Shown here in pieces: positions 1 through 10,590 of a stretch of 64,000 nt of DNA (position 1 is its first letter; the number at the start of each line of letters is the position of its first letter). The stretch is from positions 372,001 to 436,000 of the forward strand of contig QENB01000001.1 of NCBI GenBank assembly GCA_003331065.1. The letters are read 5' to 3'. The notes beneath the pieces are model-generated. The model worked only from the letters and a program-made list of their open reading frames with translations, had not been told where the DNA came from and made no database searches. Source of the stretch: Candidatus Tokpelaia sp. JSC188 (GTDB lineage Bacteria; Pseudomonadota; Alphaproteobacteria; Rhizobiales; Rhizobiaceae). A program made the position numbers and the translations under genes.

Positions 1-1047
1 GCCTGTAGATTTTAGGGAAATTGTGACAATGGCGTAATCAGGATGTTTGTGTGCTGTCACATTTTGATTTACCCAGTCTCCAAATGCCGAATCATTTAAG
101 CGTAACTGCTTAAGGTTATAATGCCATTCAGAACAGTCTGTAAGATCAGGAGCACGAAAATAAGTATTGATAGCGTCAATATCAGACTGATGCAATTTTA
201 GCTCACTTGCTTTCAATACTGCAAATTCCTTTTCAATTTCCTCACGCAGCTTTTGAAGTCCGGTCTCATGAATCAGAATCTTGATACGTGCCTTGTATTT
301 ATTATCCCGGCGTCCGTAGAGGTTATAGATACGAATAATTGCAGTTGTATAACTTAAAAGGTCTTCTTCTAAAACAAAATCGTGCAAAAGTTTTGCCACC
401 ATTGGCGTTCGCCCTTGCCCTCCACCAATATAAAAGGTAAAACCTAGTTTCCCTGAAGAATTCCGTTTTAACCAGAGACCGATATCGTGGAGCTGTATAG
501 CTGCACGATCGGTCTGCGCTCCAACAACTGCAATTTTGAATTTGCGTGGTAGATAACTGAATTCAGGATGCAGAGACGACCATTGCCGTAAAATTTCTGC
601 ATAGGGGCGAGGATCAGCAAATTCATCGGCAGCCGCACCAGCAAAATGGTCTGATGTTATATTGCGGATACAGTTCCCTGATGTCTGAATAGCATGCATT
701 TCAACTTCTGCTAATTCTTTCAGAATTTCTGGGATATCAACTAGCCGAGGCCAGTTAAACTGGATGTTCTGGCGTGTCGTGAAATGACCATACCCGCGGT
801 CATAACATCGTGCAATGTAAGCAAGCTTGCGTAATTGTTGGGAAGAAAGCGTCCCATAAGGAATGGCAACCCGTAACATATAAGCATGAAGCTGAAGATA
901 GACGCCATTTCTTAGTCTTAACGGCATAAATTCCTCTTCTGTTATTTCACCTACAAGTCGCCGATTAATCTGATCAGAAAACTCTGCAATGCGGGCAGTT
1001 ACAAATGCCTTGTCAAATTCATCATAGCGATACACGATATTCCCCAT
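1..1047 (-). CDS. cysI: Sulfite (nitrite) reductase hemoprotein, CysI type, N-terminal part
   Basis: Reduces sulfite to sulfide in assimilatory sulfur metabolism using siroheme and a 4Fe-4S cluster. The minus-strand frame is open for 349 codons and runs off the window edge, so only the N-terminal half is visible. It holds the ferredoxin-like nitrite/sulfite reductase half-domain and the hallmark FTTRQNIQFNW at about residues 89-99, followed by TSGNCIRN at about 122-129. The cluster-binding cysteines would lie beyond the edge. The ATG at 1047 lies inside the last codons of the DUF2849 gene (26-base overlap), which suggests translational coupling. The CysG-like gene directly upstream would supply siroheme. 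CysI of the ferredoxin or NADPH type cannot be separated here. Confidence 0.9.
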   Translation of the reverse strand, partial: MGNIVYRYDEFDKAFVTARIAEFSDQINRRLVGEITEEEFMPLRLRNGVYLQLHAYMLRVAIPYGTLSSQQLRKLAYIARCYDRGYGHFTTRQNIQFNWPRLVDIPEILKELAEVEMHAIQTSGNCIRNITSDHFAGAAADEFADPRPYAEILRQWSSLHPEFSYLPRKFKIAVVGAQTDRAAIQLHDIGLWLKRNSSGKLGFTFYIGGGQGRTPMVAKLLHDFVLEEDLLSYTTAIIRIYNLYGRRDNKYKARIKILIHETGLQKLREEIEKEFAVLKASELKLHQSDIDAINTYFRAPDLTDCSEWHYNLKQLRLNDSAFGDWVNQNVTAHKHPDYAIVTISLKSTG

Positions 1048-1339
1048 AAATATTCTGATTTTCTGCACATCTGTGAGTGGTAGGACCATTTGCACGAATA
1101 CGCTCGCGCAGACGCAGAGCAACAAAGCTGCCATTATGGCTTTCAACATTGATCAAGGTCGCATCAACAACTTTATTGCTTGCGATAGCTTGTCTTGCTG
1201 CTAACTCAAATAAAGTACAGGCATGAGGTGTATCTGCAACAGCAGCATCGCTGAATTCTTCACTCCAACCGCCATCAGCACAATACCAGACAGGGCGTCC
1301 GTCTATAAGCCTGTTTGCCGTCAGTATCTTAAGCGGCAT
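1022..1339 (-). CDS. DUF2849 family protein
   Basis: A 105-residue soluble protein of the DUF2849 family, which in Rhizobiales sits between the siroheme synthase gene and cysI. No catalytic motif is visible and its biochemical role is unknown; a role in sulfite reduction is inferred from its position only. It starts at an ATG with a purine-rich stretch (GAGAGAA) just upstream and ends inside the beginning of cysI. The 40-base spacing from the cysG stop suggests one transcript cysG-DUF2849-cysI. The family assignment is from memory of the gene neighbourhood and of sequence features such as the RPVWYC stretch near the N-terminus. Confidence 0.75.
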   Translation of the reverse strand: MPLKILTANRLIDGRPVWYCADGGWSEEFSDAAVADTPHACTLFELAARQAIASNKVVDATLINVESHNGSFVALRLRERIRANGPTTHRCAENQNIYGEYRVSL

Positions 1340-1379
1340 GATTGTTCTCTCCTACCCACTCCCTACACAATTTGCTTTT

Positions 1380-2444
1380 TTAAAAGCTATCTCGTCCGAC
1401 CTGCGCACGTAACATATCACTAAGACATCCATCTTTATTTAAAACTGCTGCTGACAAGGAAGGAATAATTTCAACTTTAATATCGTGAACACCTAAAAGT
1501 TTAACCTCGGTAGCAAGTTGATCCTTATCTATAATGAGACGTAGAACCTGTTTTCCTTTCCGATAAAAATTTTTTGCAAACTCTGGTACGCTGTAGAGTA
1601 ATGTTGAAGCGCAGAATAGACATGCGTCTCTGCGTGCCATTCTAAGAATCTCCTTCCCCACATTTATATCATGAATAATAATATCTGCTTCCATAAGTGC
1701 TCGTTGCTCACCTAGCGTTAACCAATCAATTACACCATGATTACACCATAAGAAATAAATCACGTTATTTTCCTCCTGGTGACTGGTAAGAAGTCTCTCT
1801 GCATGTACTCTTGCGGCAGCCTCATCGCCACGAAATATCGCACAGGCAACTGCACCGCTAAAGAATGTACGCCAGAATCTGCGTCGATTTTTCCCTTTGG
1901 TAATACATGTTTCAGCTTTTTTACGAAAACGGTCAGCAAATCGGGCAAGATGCCCAATACCAGGATAAAGTAGAGTTTCAATGCGTAAACGGATTAATTG
2001 AGTTAGAACTGGACCAGAACCTTCTGTCCCAATTGCAACAGCAACTGGTGCTCTATTGACAAGTGCTGGCGTAAAAAAATCACACAATTCCGGACGATCA
2101 ACCACATTGACAAGTATATGCATCCGTTGTGCCGTAGTAGCAATAGTATAATCTTGTTTAAAATCACCAGTTGCAGCAAAAACCAGAACAACACCTTCTA
2201 ACATTAGCACATCAAATGGTACATCATGCCACTTAACAGGCGCACCCAATTCTGCCAATTCTTTCAGATACGCATAAAGCTGCGGCTCAGGATTTGGTGC
2301 AACGACGACAATTTGCGCCGACGTCTGAGCAATCAAACGTATTTTAGCAAGAGCTTCAAGGCCAGAACCCACAACTAAGACATGCTTATTTCTCACCTTA
2401 AAAAAAGCTGGGAATACTGAAAGCGGCTGCTCATTGTGGGACAT
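1380..2444 (-). CDS. cysG: Siroheme synthase with degenerate methyltransferase half
   Basis: Fused siroheme synthase. The N-terminal part (about 1-150) is the precorrin-2 dehydrogenase/ferrochelatase domain, with the nucleotide-binding VLVVGSGLEALAK near residue 23 and the family's GTEGSGPVLTQLIR near 137. After residue 220 there is a segment aligning by eye with a uroporphyrinogen-III C-methyltransferase (SUMT), but the usual GAGPGDPDLLT loop reads WCNHGVIDWLT and the remaining SAM-binding motifs are not recognisable. At 354 residues it is about 100 shorter than complete CysG. I infer that the oxidase/chelatase half may work while the SUMT half does not, so another uroporphyrinogen methyltransferase would be needed. 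First gene of the cysG-DUF2849-cysI unit. Confidence 0.82.
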   Translation of the reverse strand: MSHNEQPLSVFPAFFKVRNKHVLVVGSGLEALAKIRLIAQTSAQIVVVAPNPEPQLYAYLKELAELGAPVKWHDVPFDVLMLEGVVLVFAATGDFKQDYTIATTAQRMHILVNVVDRPELCDFFTPALVNRAPVAVAIGTEGSGPVLTQLIRLRIETLLYPGIGHLARFADRFRKKAETCITKGKNRRRFWRTFFSGAVACAIFRGDEAAARVHAERLLTSHQEENNVIYFLWCNHGVIDWLTLGEQRALMEADIIIHDINVGKEILRMARRDACLFCASTLLYSVPEFAKNFYRKGKQVLRLIIDKDQLATEVKLLGVHDIKVEIIPSLSAAVLNKDGCLSDMLRAQVGRDSF

Positions 2445-2733
2445 TTATTTACCCCGCGAATAACTTGCTTTATTATCAAACATAAAAACTCGCCAAATAA
2501 GAAGAAAAATATGTGTAACATCTTTTAAAAGAGGAATTTTTTCCTAAAAAAATGCATATATAAAAATTATCCTATTAAAAGAAGTGCACGATTTAAAGCT
2601 TACCATTAAGGTTTAAAACCCTTTATTTTCAAACAAAACAACCGTCGATTTAATATTAAGAAAAACAAGAACCGCTAACTGAAAAGCAGAAGTACCCCAG
2701 CTTAATGATTCCATAATCATAGCTCCTGTAGTC

Positions 2734-3387
2734 TTATCGCCTGATAGCTTGCTCTATTGCTTCCCTTAATATGCTAATCCCTTCTTTTTTTTCAGAAGAT
2801 GTAGCTAGAACCCTAGGATAGGCTGCAACTCTCTTAGCGATAGCTTGACTTGTTGTAATTAACAACCTATCAAGCTCCGTTCTCTTGATTTTGTCTATCT
2901 TAGTTAGCACTATCTGATAAGAAACCCCAGCTCTATCAAGAAAATCAAGGACGTCAGCATCATTTTTCTTAACACCTAGGCGAGCATCAATCAAAAGATA
3001 AATGCGCTTCAGGGTTGCACGCCCCCGCAAATAATCAAACACTAGTCGTGTCCATGCATCGATCTGTGCTTTTGAAGCTTCAGAAAAACCATAGCCAGGC
3101 ATATCAACAAGTGTTAACGGTGGAAAATTATTCTGTGTGGCAGTATTACATCCCTCAGGAACAAAAAAATTAAGCTCCCGCGTACGGCCTGGCACATTGG
3201 AGGTGCGTGCCAACCCACTTTTCCCCACAAGAGCGTTGATGAGCGATGATTTTCCTACATTAGAACGTCCTTTGAAAGCAATTTCAGGTGGACCCTCTGG
3301 AGGTAGAAATTTCATTGATGGAACACCACGAGTGAAAACCCAGTTGGCATTAAAAAGTTTTGAATAATGTTTGCTAATTTCCATCAT
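2734..3387 (-). CDS. engB: Ribosome-biogenesis GTPase EngB/YihA
   Basis: TRAFAC-class small GTPase needed for assembly of the large ribosomal subunit. The 217-residue protein shows G1 GRSNVGKSS (40-48), a G2 threonine in [11 protein letters not shown] (65-75), G3 DMPGYG (95-100) and G4 TKID (161-164), all intact. A short hydrophilic insert (NTATQNNF) precedes G3. Two adjacent ATG codons can start it. Its start lies only two bases after the yidC stop, so it is probably translated from the rpmH-rnpA-yidC message, as in other Rhizobiales. In relatives I would expect argB next; instead there are 289 bases without a gene. Confidence 0.95.
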   Translation of the reverse strand: MMEISKHYSKLFNANWVFTRGVPSMKFLPPEGPPEIAFKGRSNVGKSSLINALVGKSGLARTSNVPGRTRELNFFVPEGCNTATQNNFPPLTLVDMPGYGFSEASKAQIDAWTRLVFDYLRGRATLKRIYLLIDARLGVKKNDADVLDFLDRAGVSYQIVLTKIDKIKRTELDRLLITTSQAIAKRVAAYPRVLATSSEKKEGISILREAIEQAIRR

Positions 3388-3389
3388 GC

Positions 3390-5210
3390 CTAACTTTTGT
3401 CATGTGTTCTTGGTTTATAGATAAAAAACGCCTTGAGATTATCAAATAACTTAATCTTTGCTCCTTGGCGCTTCATGATAACCGCCTGTTGGATAATTGA
3501 AAGGGTATTATTCCATGTCCAGTAAATCACGAGCCCTACTGGAAAATTTGCCAACATCCAAGTAAAAATCAATGGCATCCAATTAAAGATCATCGCTTGC
3601 GTCGGATCAGGTGGGGTTGGATTCATACGCATTTGCAAGAACATCGTAATACCCATGATGATTGGCCAAAAACCGATCATCAAGAAATGTGGGACATCAT
3701 ACGCTAACAGCCCAAACAAATTAAAAAACGATGTTGGGTCTGGTGATGCAAGATCTTGTATCCAACCAAAAAATGGTGCATGGCGCATTTCAATAGTAAT
3801 ATATAGCACTTTATAAAGAGCAAAAAAAATCGGGAACTGAATAATCATTGGCCAACAACCAGCAAGCGGATTGATTTTTTCTTGACGGTAAAGCTCCATG
3901 ATTGCTTGCTGTTGTTTAATCTTGTCATTCTCATATTTCTTACGAATTTCCGTTAGCATTGGATGAATATTTTTCATTCTTGCCATTGATTTATATGATT
4001 TATTAGCAAGCGGAAACAGAATGACCTTTAGAATGACAGTCACAAGGAGAATTGCGACACCAAAATTGCCGACTACTCTGTAGAGCCAGTCAATTAACAT
4101 AAACATTGGCTTTGTGATAAAACTTAGCCAACCCCAGTCGATCAATAGACCAAACTGTTTGATGTTTAGCCTTTTTTCATAAGAATTGATAACATCAACT
4201 TGCTTGGCACCAGCAAAAACACGATTAGTTATTGATTTTGTCACGCCTGGCGGAACGAAAAACACTTTGCTAATAAAATCAGACTGATAATGTGCACCGC
4301 GCGTGTCATCATAAGAAAAACGCGACTTATAGGAAATATCCTGAGAAGGAACAACTGCTACAGCCCAATACTTATCCGTAATACCGATCCATCCACCGAT
4401 TGCTTCATGAAAAGGGATAATTCTGTCTTCTCCTCCGGCTGTAGATATAGCATGATATGTTTTGTTTTTTAAGCCTTCATCGCCGATCATACCGATCATA
4501 CCTTCATGTAGAAGGTAAGTACCACCAGCTGTATCAAGTGATGAAGTACGCACCACTCTACCGTAGGAAGCAAGCGACACCGTTTCTTTAGTTTGATTTC
4601 TTATTGAATCTTCAAAAGTGAACATATACTGCTCATCGACCGAAATTGTACGGTGAAATATAAGGCCGCTTCCATTATCAAAAACAAGCCGTACCGATGA
4701 TGAAGGCGTCAAACGCCGGTTATTTCCTTCAATCTTCCAGCAAGTTTGGTTCCGCGGGATATTATCCTTAGCTATGTCGTTGCTAAAACCAAACTCTACA
4801 AAATAGCCTTTCTTGGAACCAAAAGGACTGAGAAGAGCGATATTGGGCGAATTCTTGTTAACAGTCATGTGATAATTTTTCAATAGAAGATCATCAATTC
4901 TTGCTCCGATAAGGTTAATTGAACCTTTAAGCTGTGGCGTATCAATCATGATACGCTCGCTATGCGGCTGTGGTATTATATCAGATGATACAGTCGGTCG
5001 TGAAACAGAGGTTTCAATAACCGGAGTTTCTGTGCTTGCTTCTATCATCTTCGATACATTATTCTGCTGTGCTTCTTGCTCAATTTTTTTAGCAATTCCA
5101 GCTATCTTGTTTTCATTCTTATCTCGCGGTGAAATAAAGAAGAATTGCCATCCGATAATAACAAATAGCGAAAGAACAACGGCAATAAAGTAATTACGAA
5201 TATATTCCAT
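3390..5210 (-). CDS. yidC: Membrane protein insertase YidC
   Basis: Inserts proteins into the inner membrane, alone or with Sec. The 606-residue length is typical for Gram-negative YidC. It has an N-terminal anchor helix (about 7-26), a large periplasmic beta-sandwich domain (about 90-345) and the C-terminal five-helix insertase region from about 350, starting [16 protein letters not shown] and including the cytoplasmic coiled hairpin [16 protein letters not shown]. The segment [18 protein letters not shown] is characteristic. Followed almost immediately by engB and preceded by rnpA, which matches the conserved alphaproteobacterial order. No truncation seen. Confidence 0.97.
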   Translation of the reverse strand: MEYIRNYFIAVVLSLFVIIGWQFFFISPRDKNENKIAGIAKKIEQEAQQNNVSKMIEASTETPVIETSVSRPTVSSDIIPQPHSERIMIDTPQLKGSINLIGARIDDLLLKNYHMTVNKNSPNIALLSPFGSKKGYFVEFGFSNDIAKDNIPRNQTCWKIEGNNRRLTPSSSVRLVFDNGSGLIFHRTISVDEQYMFTFEDSIRNQTKETVSLASYGRVVRTSSLDTAGGTYLLHEGMIGMIGDEGLKNKTYHAISTAGGEDRIIPFHEAIGGWIGITDKYWAVAVVPSQDISYKSRFSYDDTRGAHYQSDFISKVFFVPPGVTKSITNRVFAGAKQVDVINSYEKRLNIKQFGLLIDWGWLSFITKPMFMLIDWLYRVVGNFGVAILLVTVILKVILFPLANKSYKSMARMKNIHPMLTEIRKKYENDKIKQQQAIMELYRQEKINPLAGCWPMIIQFPIFFALYKVLYITIEMRHAPFFGWIQDLASPDPTSFFNLFGLLAYDVPHFLMIGFWPIIMGITMFLQMRMNPTPPDPTQAMIFNWMPLIFTWMLANFPVGLVIYWTWNNTLSIIQQAVIMKRQGAKIKLFDNLKAFFIYKPRTHDKS

Positions 5211-5350
5211 TTTACAGGGATCCGTCTTAAATTTTTTATATCATCTGGTGATAATATCGAACACATAAACTAAAAGATCAGATTTTTGTTCAAACAGCAA
5301 ATTTCTTCTAAAAAACCGTGCCGCATTTCCGGACTCTTAGCCTTGGATTT

Positions 5351-5692
5351 TCATCTGATGTAACGTCTTAACTCACGTATCAGATGATCAAAAGGCACAT
5401 TCAAAACCTCAGAATGCGCTACTATGACATAATCAGTACCAGCCGCCAAGCTATCTGCAAGCGCAGTCCGCACCGCTTCCCGCAAACGGCGCCTGATACG
5501 GTTTCGTACAACAGCATTACCATTCCTGCGCGTAACAGTAAAGCCAACACGCGCCGGATCCTCAGGCCCGGGAATCATACCATACGGCCGTTTTCTCATT
5601 TCAAGTAGGAATAGGGATCCACGCCGCCTCTCACCTGCTCGGACAGACAAAAATTCCGCTCTCTTGCAGAGGCGGCGTGGCATCTTTGTCAT
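5351..5692 (-). CDS. rnpA: Ribonuclease P protein component
   Basis: Protein subunit of RNase P, which matures the 5' ends of tRNAs. The 113-residue protein has the basic RNR signature [21 protein letters not shown] stretch in two parts at about residues 55-75, and the N-terminal [11 protein letters not shown] typical of the family. It lies 37 bases downstream of rpmH on the same strand, the near-universal rpmH-rnpA pairing. Start ATG at 5692. Codon use is more GC-rich than the surroundings, as often seen for strongly constrained, arginine-rich proteins. Confidence 0.95.
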   Translation of the reverse strand: MTKMPRRLCKRAEFLSVRAGERRRGSLFLLEMRKRPYGMIPGPEDPARVGFTVTRRNGNAVVRNRIRRRLREAVRTALADSLAAGTDYVIVAHSEVLNVPFDHLIRELRRYIR

Positions 5693-5729
5693 TGCAAAAA
5701 ATCAACCATTTAGACGCAATCCACAAAGC

Positions 5730-5864
5730 TCAAGCCGAAAGCCGCTTGCGTCCACGGGCACGGCGAGCAGTAATAATTCTACGTCCACTCGAGGTAGCCA
5801 TACGTGCGCGAAAACCATGACGACGCTTGCGAACAGTCTTGGACGGCTGGTAGGTACGTTTCAT
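5730..5864 (-). CDS. rpmH: 50S ribosomal protein L34
   Basis: Ribosomal protein L34, 44 residues, beginning [19 protein letters not shown] and ending RGRKRLSA, which is the invariant family pattern. It heads the rpmH-rnpA-yidC-engB gene string. Its leader extends into a 720-base divergent spacer shared with tldD; a TATAAT-like hexamer is visible on the minus strand near 6015-6020 but no convincing partner -35 was found. Confidence 0.97.
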   Translation of the reverse strand: MKRTYQPSKTVRKRRHGFRARMATSSGRRIITARRARGRKRLSA

Positions 5865-6583
5865 CTGTTTAAAACCGCAGGAAGCGGCCTTTCTCATTTT
5901 TTGTTAACAAAATAATCACACTAGTATCCACTCAAAAGGACATCTTCATTGCGATCAGCTGGCTTGTTGAAAATCAATATTCAGACACTCTGTATATGAA
6001 CATTCATTATACAGCATGGCTACAGAAAATAAATAGTCTCTATTAACAGAATTTGATTTATAAGGTTGTCATAAATTTTATGTTTTGATGAACGATCAAG
6101 TTGACAGATATGATTTAATGTTTATGTTCATCTTGTGTATTCACTCAACATAATATAGGCATCAGCCTGGGTTTTTGTATCTCGTTGATTCAGTTTGCTG
6201 TGAGTCCTCGCTTATTCAACTTGAAATAGTTCGATACATGCCAGTAGCTGTCTATGCGCATTGGAAGCATGAAAACCTGCGCGAGCCAGTGAAGCTAAAA
6301 ACGCAATAAAGAGGAGAACACGCTATAATGTAGTCTAAAAGCATTCAAGATATTTTGCAAGGTAACTTCTCAATTCGAAATTTTGAAATATGCCATTACG
6401 TCTACATGAAATTGCAGTTCAGAAATCCAACGATAGTTTTCTTCAAGATAGAATTGCCTTTTTTGTCTTTAGATTACACTGAAGAAAAGAAATCACAGTA
6501 CGTTATAGACTTTTCAGTTGTTAACTCCACTTTGAATAATGCTTTATAACAAAAGACTGACTATACAGAGGAATAGGAAAAAT
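5865..6583. other. Long divergent spacer between rpmH and tldD
   Basis: Low-GC spacer holding the outward promoters of rpmH and tldD. No DnaA box cluster was seen, so there is no sign of an origin despite the rpmH neighbourhood. One local GC-richer patch (6212-6325, minus strand) reads as a 35-codon fragment (LLFIAFLASLARAGFHASN...) without a start codon, which may be a relic of a lost gene. A 64-codon frame at 6355-6549 has AT-rich, non-protein-like composition and is not called. Confidence 0.5.
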
Positions 6584-8002
6584 ATGAACCCACTCATTGA
6601 ACAATTTGGTGTTTCAGCGGAAACTATAAAACGTATTGTAAAGGATACGCTAGTTCGCGCGGATGATGGTGAACTGTATATGGAGTATCGTGAAAATGAG
6701 TCTCTAGTGTTTGATAACGGACGGTTAAATACAGGGGATTTCCATCAGGAGTACGGGTTTGGTCTACGTGTCATTGCCGGTGAAGTGAATGGATATGCTT
6801 ATGCAGGTGAACTTTCCCTAGAAGCATTGAAACGTGCAAGTAATTCCGCCTCAGCAGTAACAAAAGGATACAACGGAATTTATATAGCTGCGCCACAAAG
6901 TGCAAAAGATCAGCAACGCTTTTATAAAGAAACAAATCCACTTATCCAACCTTCCTTTCAGCAAAAAGTGGAATTACTGCAAAAGATTGATGCCTATTTG
7001 CGAGGAAAAGAAGAGAAAGTACAGCAGGTTACAATATCACTTACAGGTTCCTTGCAGCAAGTGGAAATCTTACGAGCCGATGAAAACCTTATCAGTGACG
7101 TACGCCCTTTAGTGCGCCTTGGAGTTTCTGTTATCGCAGGTTATGGTGGACGATTGGAAAGTGGTTTTTACGGTTGTGGCGGGCGTAAAACCTTTGAGAC
7201 CTTTATAACAGAGAAAAACTGGCAGTTTGTAGCAGATGAAGCGCTGCGTCAAGCTCTTGTTAATTTGGAAGCAGAAGCTGCACCGGCTGGCAATTTTGAT
7301 ATTGTTCTTGCCAATGGTTGGCCGGGTGTTATGCTGCATGAAGCTGTTGGCCATGGTTTGGAAGGTGATTTCAACCGCAAAAAAACTTCTGCTTTTGCAG
7401 ATCTTTTAGGTAAACAGGTTGCTGCTAAAGGCGTTACGATTGTGGATGATGGCACAAGGCCTGAAAGGCGTGGTTCTCTCAACGTTGATGATGAAGGAAC
7501 TCCTTCAAGTTGTAATGTCTTAATAGAGGACGGAAAACTTGTTGGTTACATGCAGGACAGACTAAACGCCCGTTTAATGGGTATGAAGCCGACAGGAAAT
7601 GGACGGCGTGAATCTTATGCTTCAGTTCCCATGCCACGCATGACTAATACAATGATGCTAGGCGGTGATAAATCACCACAGGAAATCATTGCTTCAGTTA
7701 AAAATGGTATTTATTGCGTGTCTTTTGGCGGTGGACAGGTCGATATTACGTCTGGTAAATTCGTCTTTGAATGTACAGAAGCTTATAGAATTGAAAATGG
7801 TAATATTGCTACCCCAATCAAAGGTGCGGTATTAATTGGTAATGGACCTGACGCAATGCATCGTATTACAATGATCGGCAATGATCCTATTTTAGATAAT
7901 GGTATTGGCACTTGTAGCAAAGCAGGGCAAAATGTTCCAGTTGGAGTAGGTCAGCCGCATTTGCGCATGAATGAGATGATTATCGGCGGTACGGAAACTT
8001 GA
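6584..8002 (+). CDS. tldD: Metalloprotease TldD
   Basis: Zinc metalloprotease of the TldD/PmbA (U62) family; with TldE it processes small peptides such as microcin precursors and the antitoxin CcdA in E. coli. The 472-residue protein has the zinc motif HEAVGH at 252-257 followed by GLEGDFNRKKTSAF, and the C-terminal glycine-rich FGGGQVDITSGKFVFEC. The ATG at 6584 is chosen over an in-frame codon 45 bases upstream because it is preceded by AGAGGAATAGG and matches family N-termini. No tldE/pmbA is seen in this window. In Rhizobiales I would expect cytochrome oxidase genes (coxB) downstream; they are absent here. Confidence 0.96.
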   Translation: MNPLIEQFGVSAETIKRIVKDTLVRADDGELYMEYRENESLVFDNGRLNTGDFHQEYGFGLRVIAGEVNGYAYAGELSLEALKRASNSASAVTKGYNGIYIAAPQSAKDQQRFYKETNPLIQPSFQQKVELLQKIDAYLRGKEEKVQQVTISLTGSLQQVEILRADENLISDVRPLVRLGVSVIAGYGGRLESGFYGCGGRKTFETFITEKNWQFVADEALRQALVNLEAEAAPAGNFDIVLANGWPGVMLHEAVGHGLEGDFNRKKTSAFADLLGKQVAAKGVTIVDDGTRPERRGSLNVDDEGTPSSCNVLIEDGKLVGYMQDRLNARLMGMKPTGNGRRESYASVPMPRMTNTMMLGGDKSPQEIIASVKNGIYCVSFGGGQVDITSGKFVFECTEAYRIENGNIATPIKGAVLIGNGPDAMHRITMIGNDPILDNGIGTCSKAGQNVPVGVGQPHLRMNEMIIGGTET

Positions 8003-8478
8003 GCTATTTGCCTATTTTTGTTGTCTTTTCTTCTTCTGATAAAAAAGTTTATGAGAGATACTGTCTTTAGTTTTAGAATTCTACTGAGGGGAGTAAGGAC
8101 AAAATTGCCTTTATAGAATATAAGATCCATGCACTTCGTATAATTGCAACTTTATATCTCATTTACGGCACTTATTTTAGGCTTTATTCCTTAAAAATCC
8201 CGGAAAGATAAGCTATTTAAACAACAATTTCTGCCTTAAATACAGAGACTGTAGCTTATTAAAATGAAATACTCACTGGCTTTTTTCGGAAGAGAGAAAG
8301 CATTTTATTTAGAAATCAATCACGAATACAGTTATATTTTAATTCAATAGGAGGTTCTCTCCTGAGAGGTGGTTGTATTATTCATCAAACAACATCTCCC
8401 GCGATATAGAACTCAGCTTCCATGGGCTCCGAGCTCCCTTAATAAAACGATGCAATAACTAACAGATCAAGTTAAAAT
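8003..8478. other. Convergent spacer between tldD and dxs
   Basis: 476 bases between two converging genes. No protein-like frame is visible on either strand. A short self-complementary stretch (GGAG...CTCC) lies near 8350-8375, but no T-run follows it, so I do not call a terminator. Confidence 0.45.
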
Positions 8479-10386
8479 TTACGGAAGTGTCATTATCTCA
8501 CGATCCATAGCCGCTAAAACAGTTTTGACAATACCGGATCGACCTAAGCCAACGCGATCAAGTACTTTATCCTGTGACCCATGGTTAAGGTAAATATCCG
8601 GCAACACTAGCGTACGAATCTTTAATCCACGATCGAGCAGACCACGTGTAGCTAGAAATTGTAAAACCTGCGCACCAAACCCGTTTGTAGCACCTTCTTC
8701 GATGGTAATAAGCATCTCATGATCATGGGCTAGTCGTACAACTAGTTCTTCATCTAGCGGTTTTGCAAACCGAGCATCTGCTACTGTAGTTGATAAACCG
8801 ATCAATTCCAACTCATCCGCTGCAGCAAGTGCCTCATAAAGCCTTGTCCCAAAAGAAAGAATGGCAACTTTATTGCCTTCGCACACGATTCGACCTTTCC
8901 CGATAGATAGAATTTCACCACGCTGTGGTAAATCTATATCAATCCCCTCACCGCGTGGATACCGGAAGGAAAGTGGGCCTTCATCATAGGCAGCAGCTGT
9001 ACACACCATATGCATAAGCTCAAGATTATCAGCTGCGGCCATAACAACAAAGCCCGGTAATGCTGTTAAAAAACCAGTGTCAAAGCTACCCGCATGAGTT
9101 GAACCATCTGCGCCGACAAAACCTGCTCTATCTATGGCAAAACGCACAGGCAGTTTTTGTATAGAGACATCATGAACAATCTGATCATATCCTCGTTGTA
9201 AAAAAGTCGAATAGATTGCTACAAATGGTTTCAATCCTTCGGATGCCAACCCAGCCGCAAAGGTAATAGCATGCTGTTCGGCTATTCCTACATCAAACAT
9301 TCGTCTAGGAAAACGCTCTGCAAAAAGATCAAGCCCCGTTCCACTTGGCATAGCTGCCGTAATGGCGATAATCCGCCTATCATGATATGCTTCTTCAATA
9401 AGAGCAGAAGCAAAAACTTTCGTATAAGAGGGAGTTTTACTCTGAGGTTTAATCTGTTTTCCTGTTATCACATCAAATCGGTTGACGCCATGATATTTAT
9501 CATCTGCTGACTCGGCTGGCGGATATCCCTTGCCTTTACAGGTCACCACATGAATAAGAACTGGTCCTTGTGCCCAATCGCGAACATTTTTCAAAACTGG
9601 TAAAAGATGGTTGAAATTGTGCCCATCAATCGGCCCGATATAATAAAAACCTAATTCTTCAAAAAGAGTGCCACCTGTAAAAAAAACTCTAGCATATTCT
9701 TCTGATTGTCTAGCCTTATCTGAAAAAAACTTCGGCCATTTTCTGCTCAATAATTTTATATGTTCACGTAATGAACGATACACCGGGCTTGAGACTAAAC
9801 GAGCTAAATAGGCACTCATTGCCCCGGTAGGCGGAGCAATTGACATGTCATTGTCATTGAGAATGACAAGCAATCGTGCATTAAGTGCACCAACATTGTT
9901 CATTGCCTCATAAGCCATGCCAGCCGACATAGCGCCATCACCGATAACAGAAATAACTTTACGTTTCTCTTGTGTGAGCTTACCTGCAATTACCATACCA
10001 AGACCAGCTGAAATTGATGTTGATGAATGTCCGGCACCAAAAGGATCATATTCACTTTCCGTTCTCTTGGTAAAGCCAGAAAGCCCTTCTTCTTGTCGCA
10101 AAGTGCGGATACGATCACGTCGTCCGGTTAATATTTTATGCGGATAGGCTTGATGTCCAACGTCCCAAATCAGTCTATCATAAGGGGTGTTAAATATGTA
10201 ATGTAGTGCAATTGTCAATTCCACTACACCAAGTCCTGCCCCTAGATGTCCACCTGTCATGGAAACAGCATCAATCATCTCTGTTCGCAACTCATCTGCT
10301 AATTGCGGAAGATCTATCTCTGACAGTTTACGTAAATCAGAAGGAAAATACACCTTATCCAATAATGGGGCACTGAGTCGTAACAT
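8479..10386 (-). CDS. dxs: 1-deoxy-D-xylulose-5-phosphate synthase
   Basis: First enzyme of the MEP isoprenoid pathway, condensing pyruvate and glyceraldehyde 3-phosphate with thiamine diphosphate. The 635-residue protein shows the GGHL histidine (about 46-49), [10 protein letters not shown], the ThDP/metal motif [16 protein letters not shown] (149-164) with [13 protein letters not shown], the transketolase pyrimidine domain ([14 protein letters not shown]) and the C-terminal domain. The ATG at 10386 is preferred to a TTG nine bases upstream because AGAGGAG sits at proper distance from the ATG. ispE and a long-chain prenyl synthase of the same pathway are elsewhere in the window. Confidence 0.97.
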   Translation of the reverse strand: MLRLSAPLLDKVYFPSDLRKLSEIDLPQLADELRTEMIDAVSMTGGHLGAGLGVVELTIALHYIFNTPYDRLIWDVGHQAYPHKILTGRRDRIRTLRQEEGLSGFTKRTESEYDPFGAGHSSTSISAGLGMVIAGKLTQEKRKVISVIGDGAMSAGMAYEAMNNVGALNARLLVILNDNDMSIAPPTGAMSAYLARLVSSPVYRSLREHIKLLSRKWPKFFSDKARQSEEYARVFFTGGTLFEELGFYYIGPIDGHNFNHLLPVLKNVRDWAQGPVLIHVVTCKGKGYPPAESADDKYHGVNRFDVITGKQIKPQSKTPSYTKVFASALIEEAYHDRRIIAITAAMPSGTGLDLFAERFPRRMFDVGIAEQHAITFAAGLASEGLKPFVAIYSTFLQRGYDQIVHDVSIQKLPVRFAIDRAGFVGADGSTHAGSFDTGFLTALPGFVVMAAADNLELMHMVCTAAAYDEGPLSFRYPRGEGIDIDLPQRGEILSIGKGRIVCEGNKVAILSFGTRLYEALAAADELELIGLSTTVADARFAKPLDEELVVRLAHDHEMLITIEEGATNGFGAQVLQFLATRGLLDRGLKIRTLVLPDIYLNHGSQDKVLDRVGLGRSGIVKTVLAAMDREIMTLP

Positions 10387-10590
10387 GACAAACAACTCCT
10401 CTAATCTTTATGTGCGACTATCAAGTTTAGCAGTCATCAATAGAAAAAATAATCTGAGATTGATTATCTGGCATCTTCTATCCATATTTGATGATACAAA
10501 AGTCTTCTCATGGTAATTTTCCCTGCTGCCGGAAAAACATTCTATCGTATTACCTTTGGCAATTTTGGCAGCACAAGATGTTTTACACTT

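Noticed and set aside
6355..6549. 64-codon plus frame upstream of tldD
   Set aside because: AT-driven composition, no ribosome site, runs into the tldD leader and shows no family feature.
5865..6583. Chromosome origin next to rpmH
   Set aside because: No DnaA, dnaN or gidA genes and no cluster of TTATCCACA-like boxes; alphaproteobacterial origins usually lie near hemE.
8341..8405. Transcription terminator after tldD/dxs
   Set aside because: Short GC-containing inverted stretches are present but imperfect and lack a following T-run on either strand.
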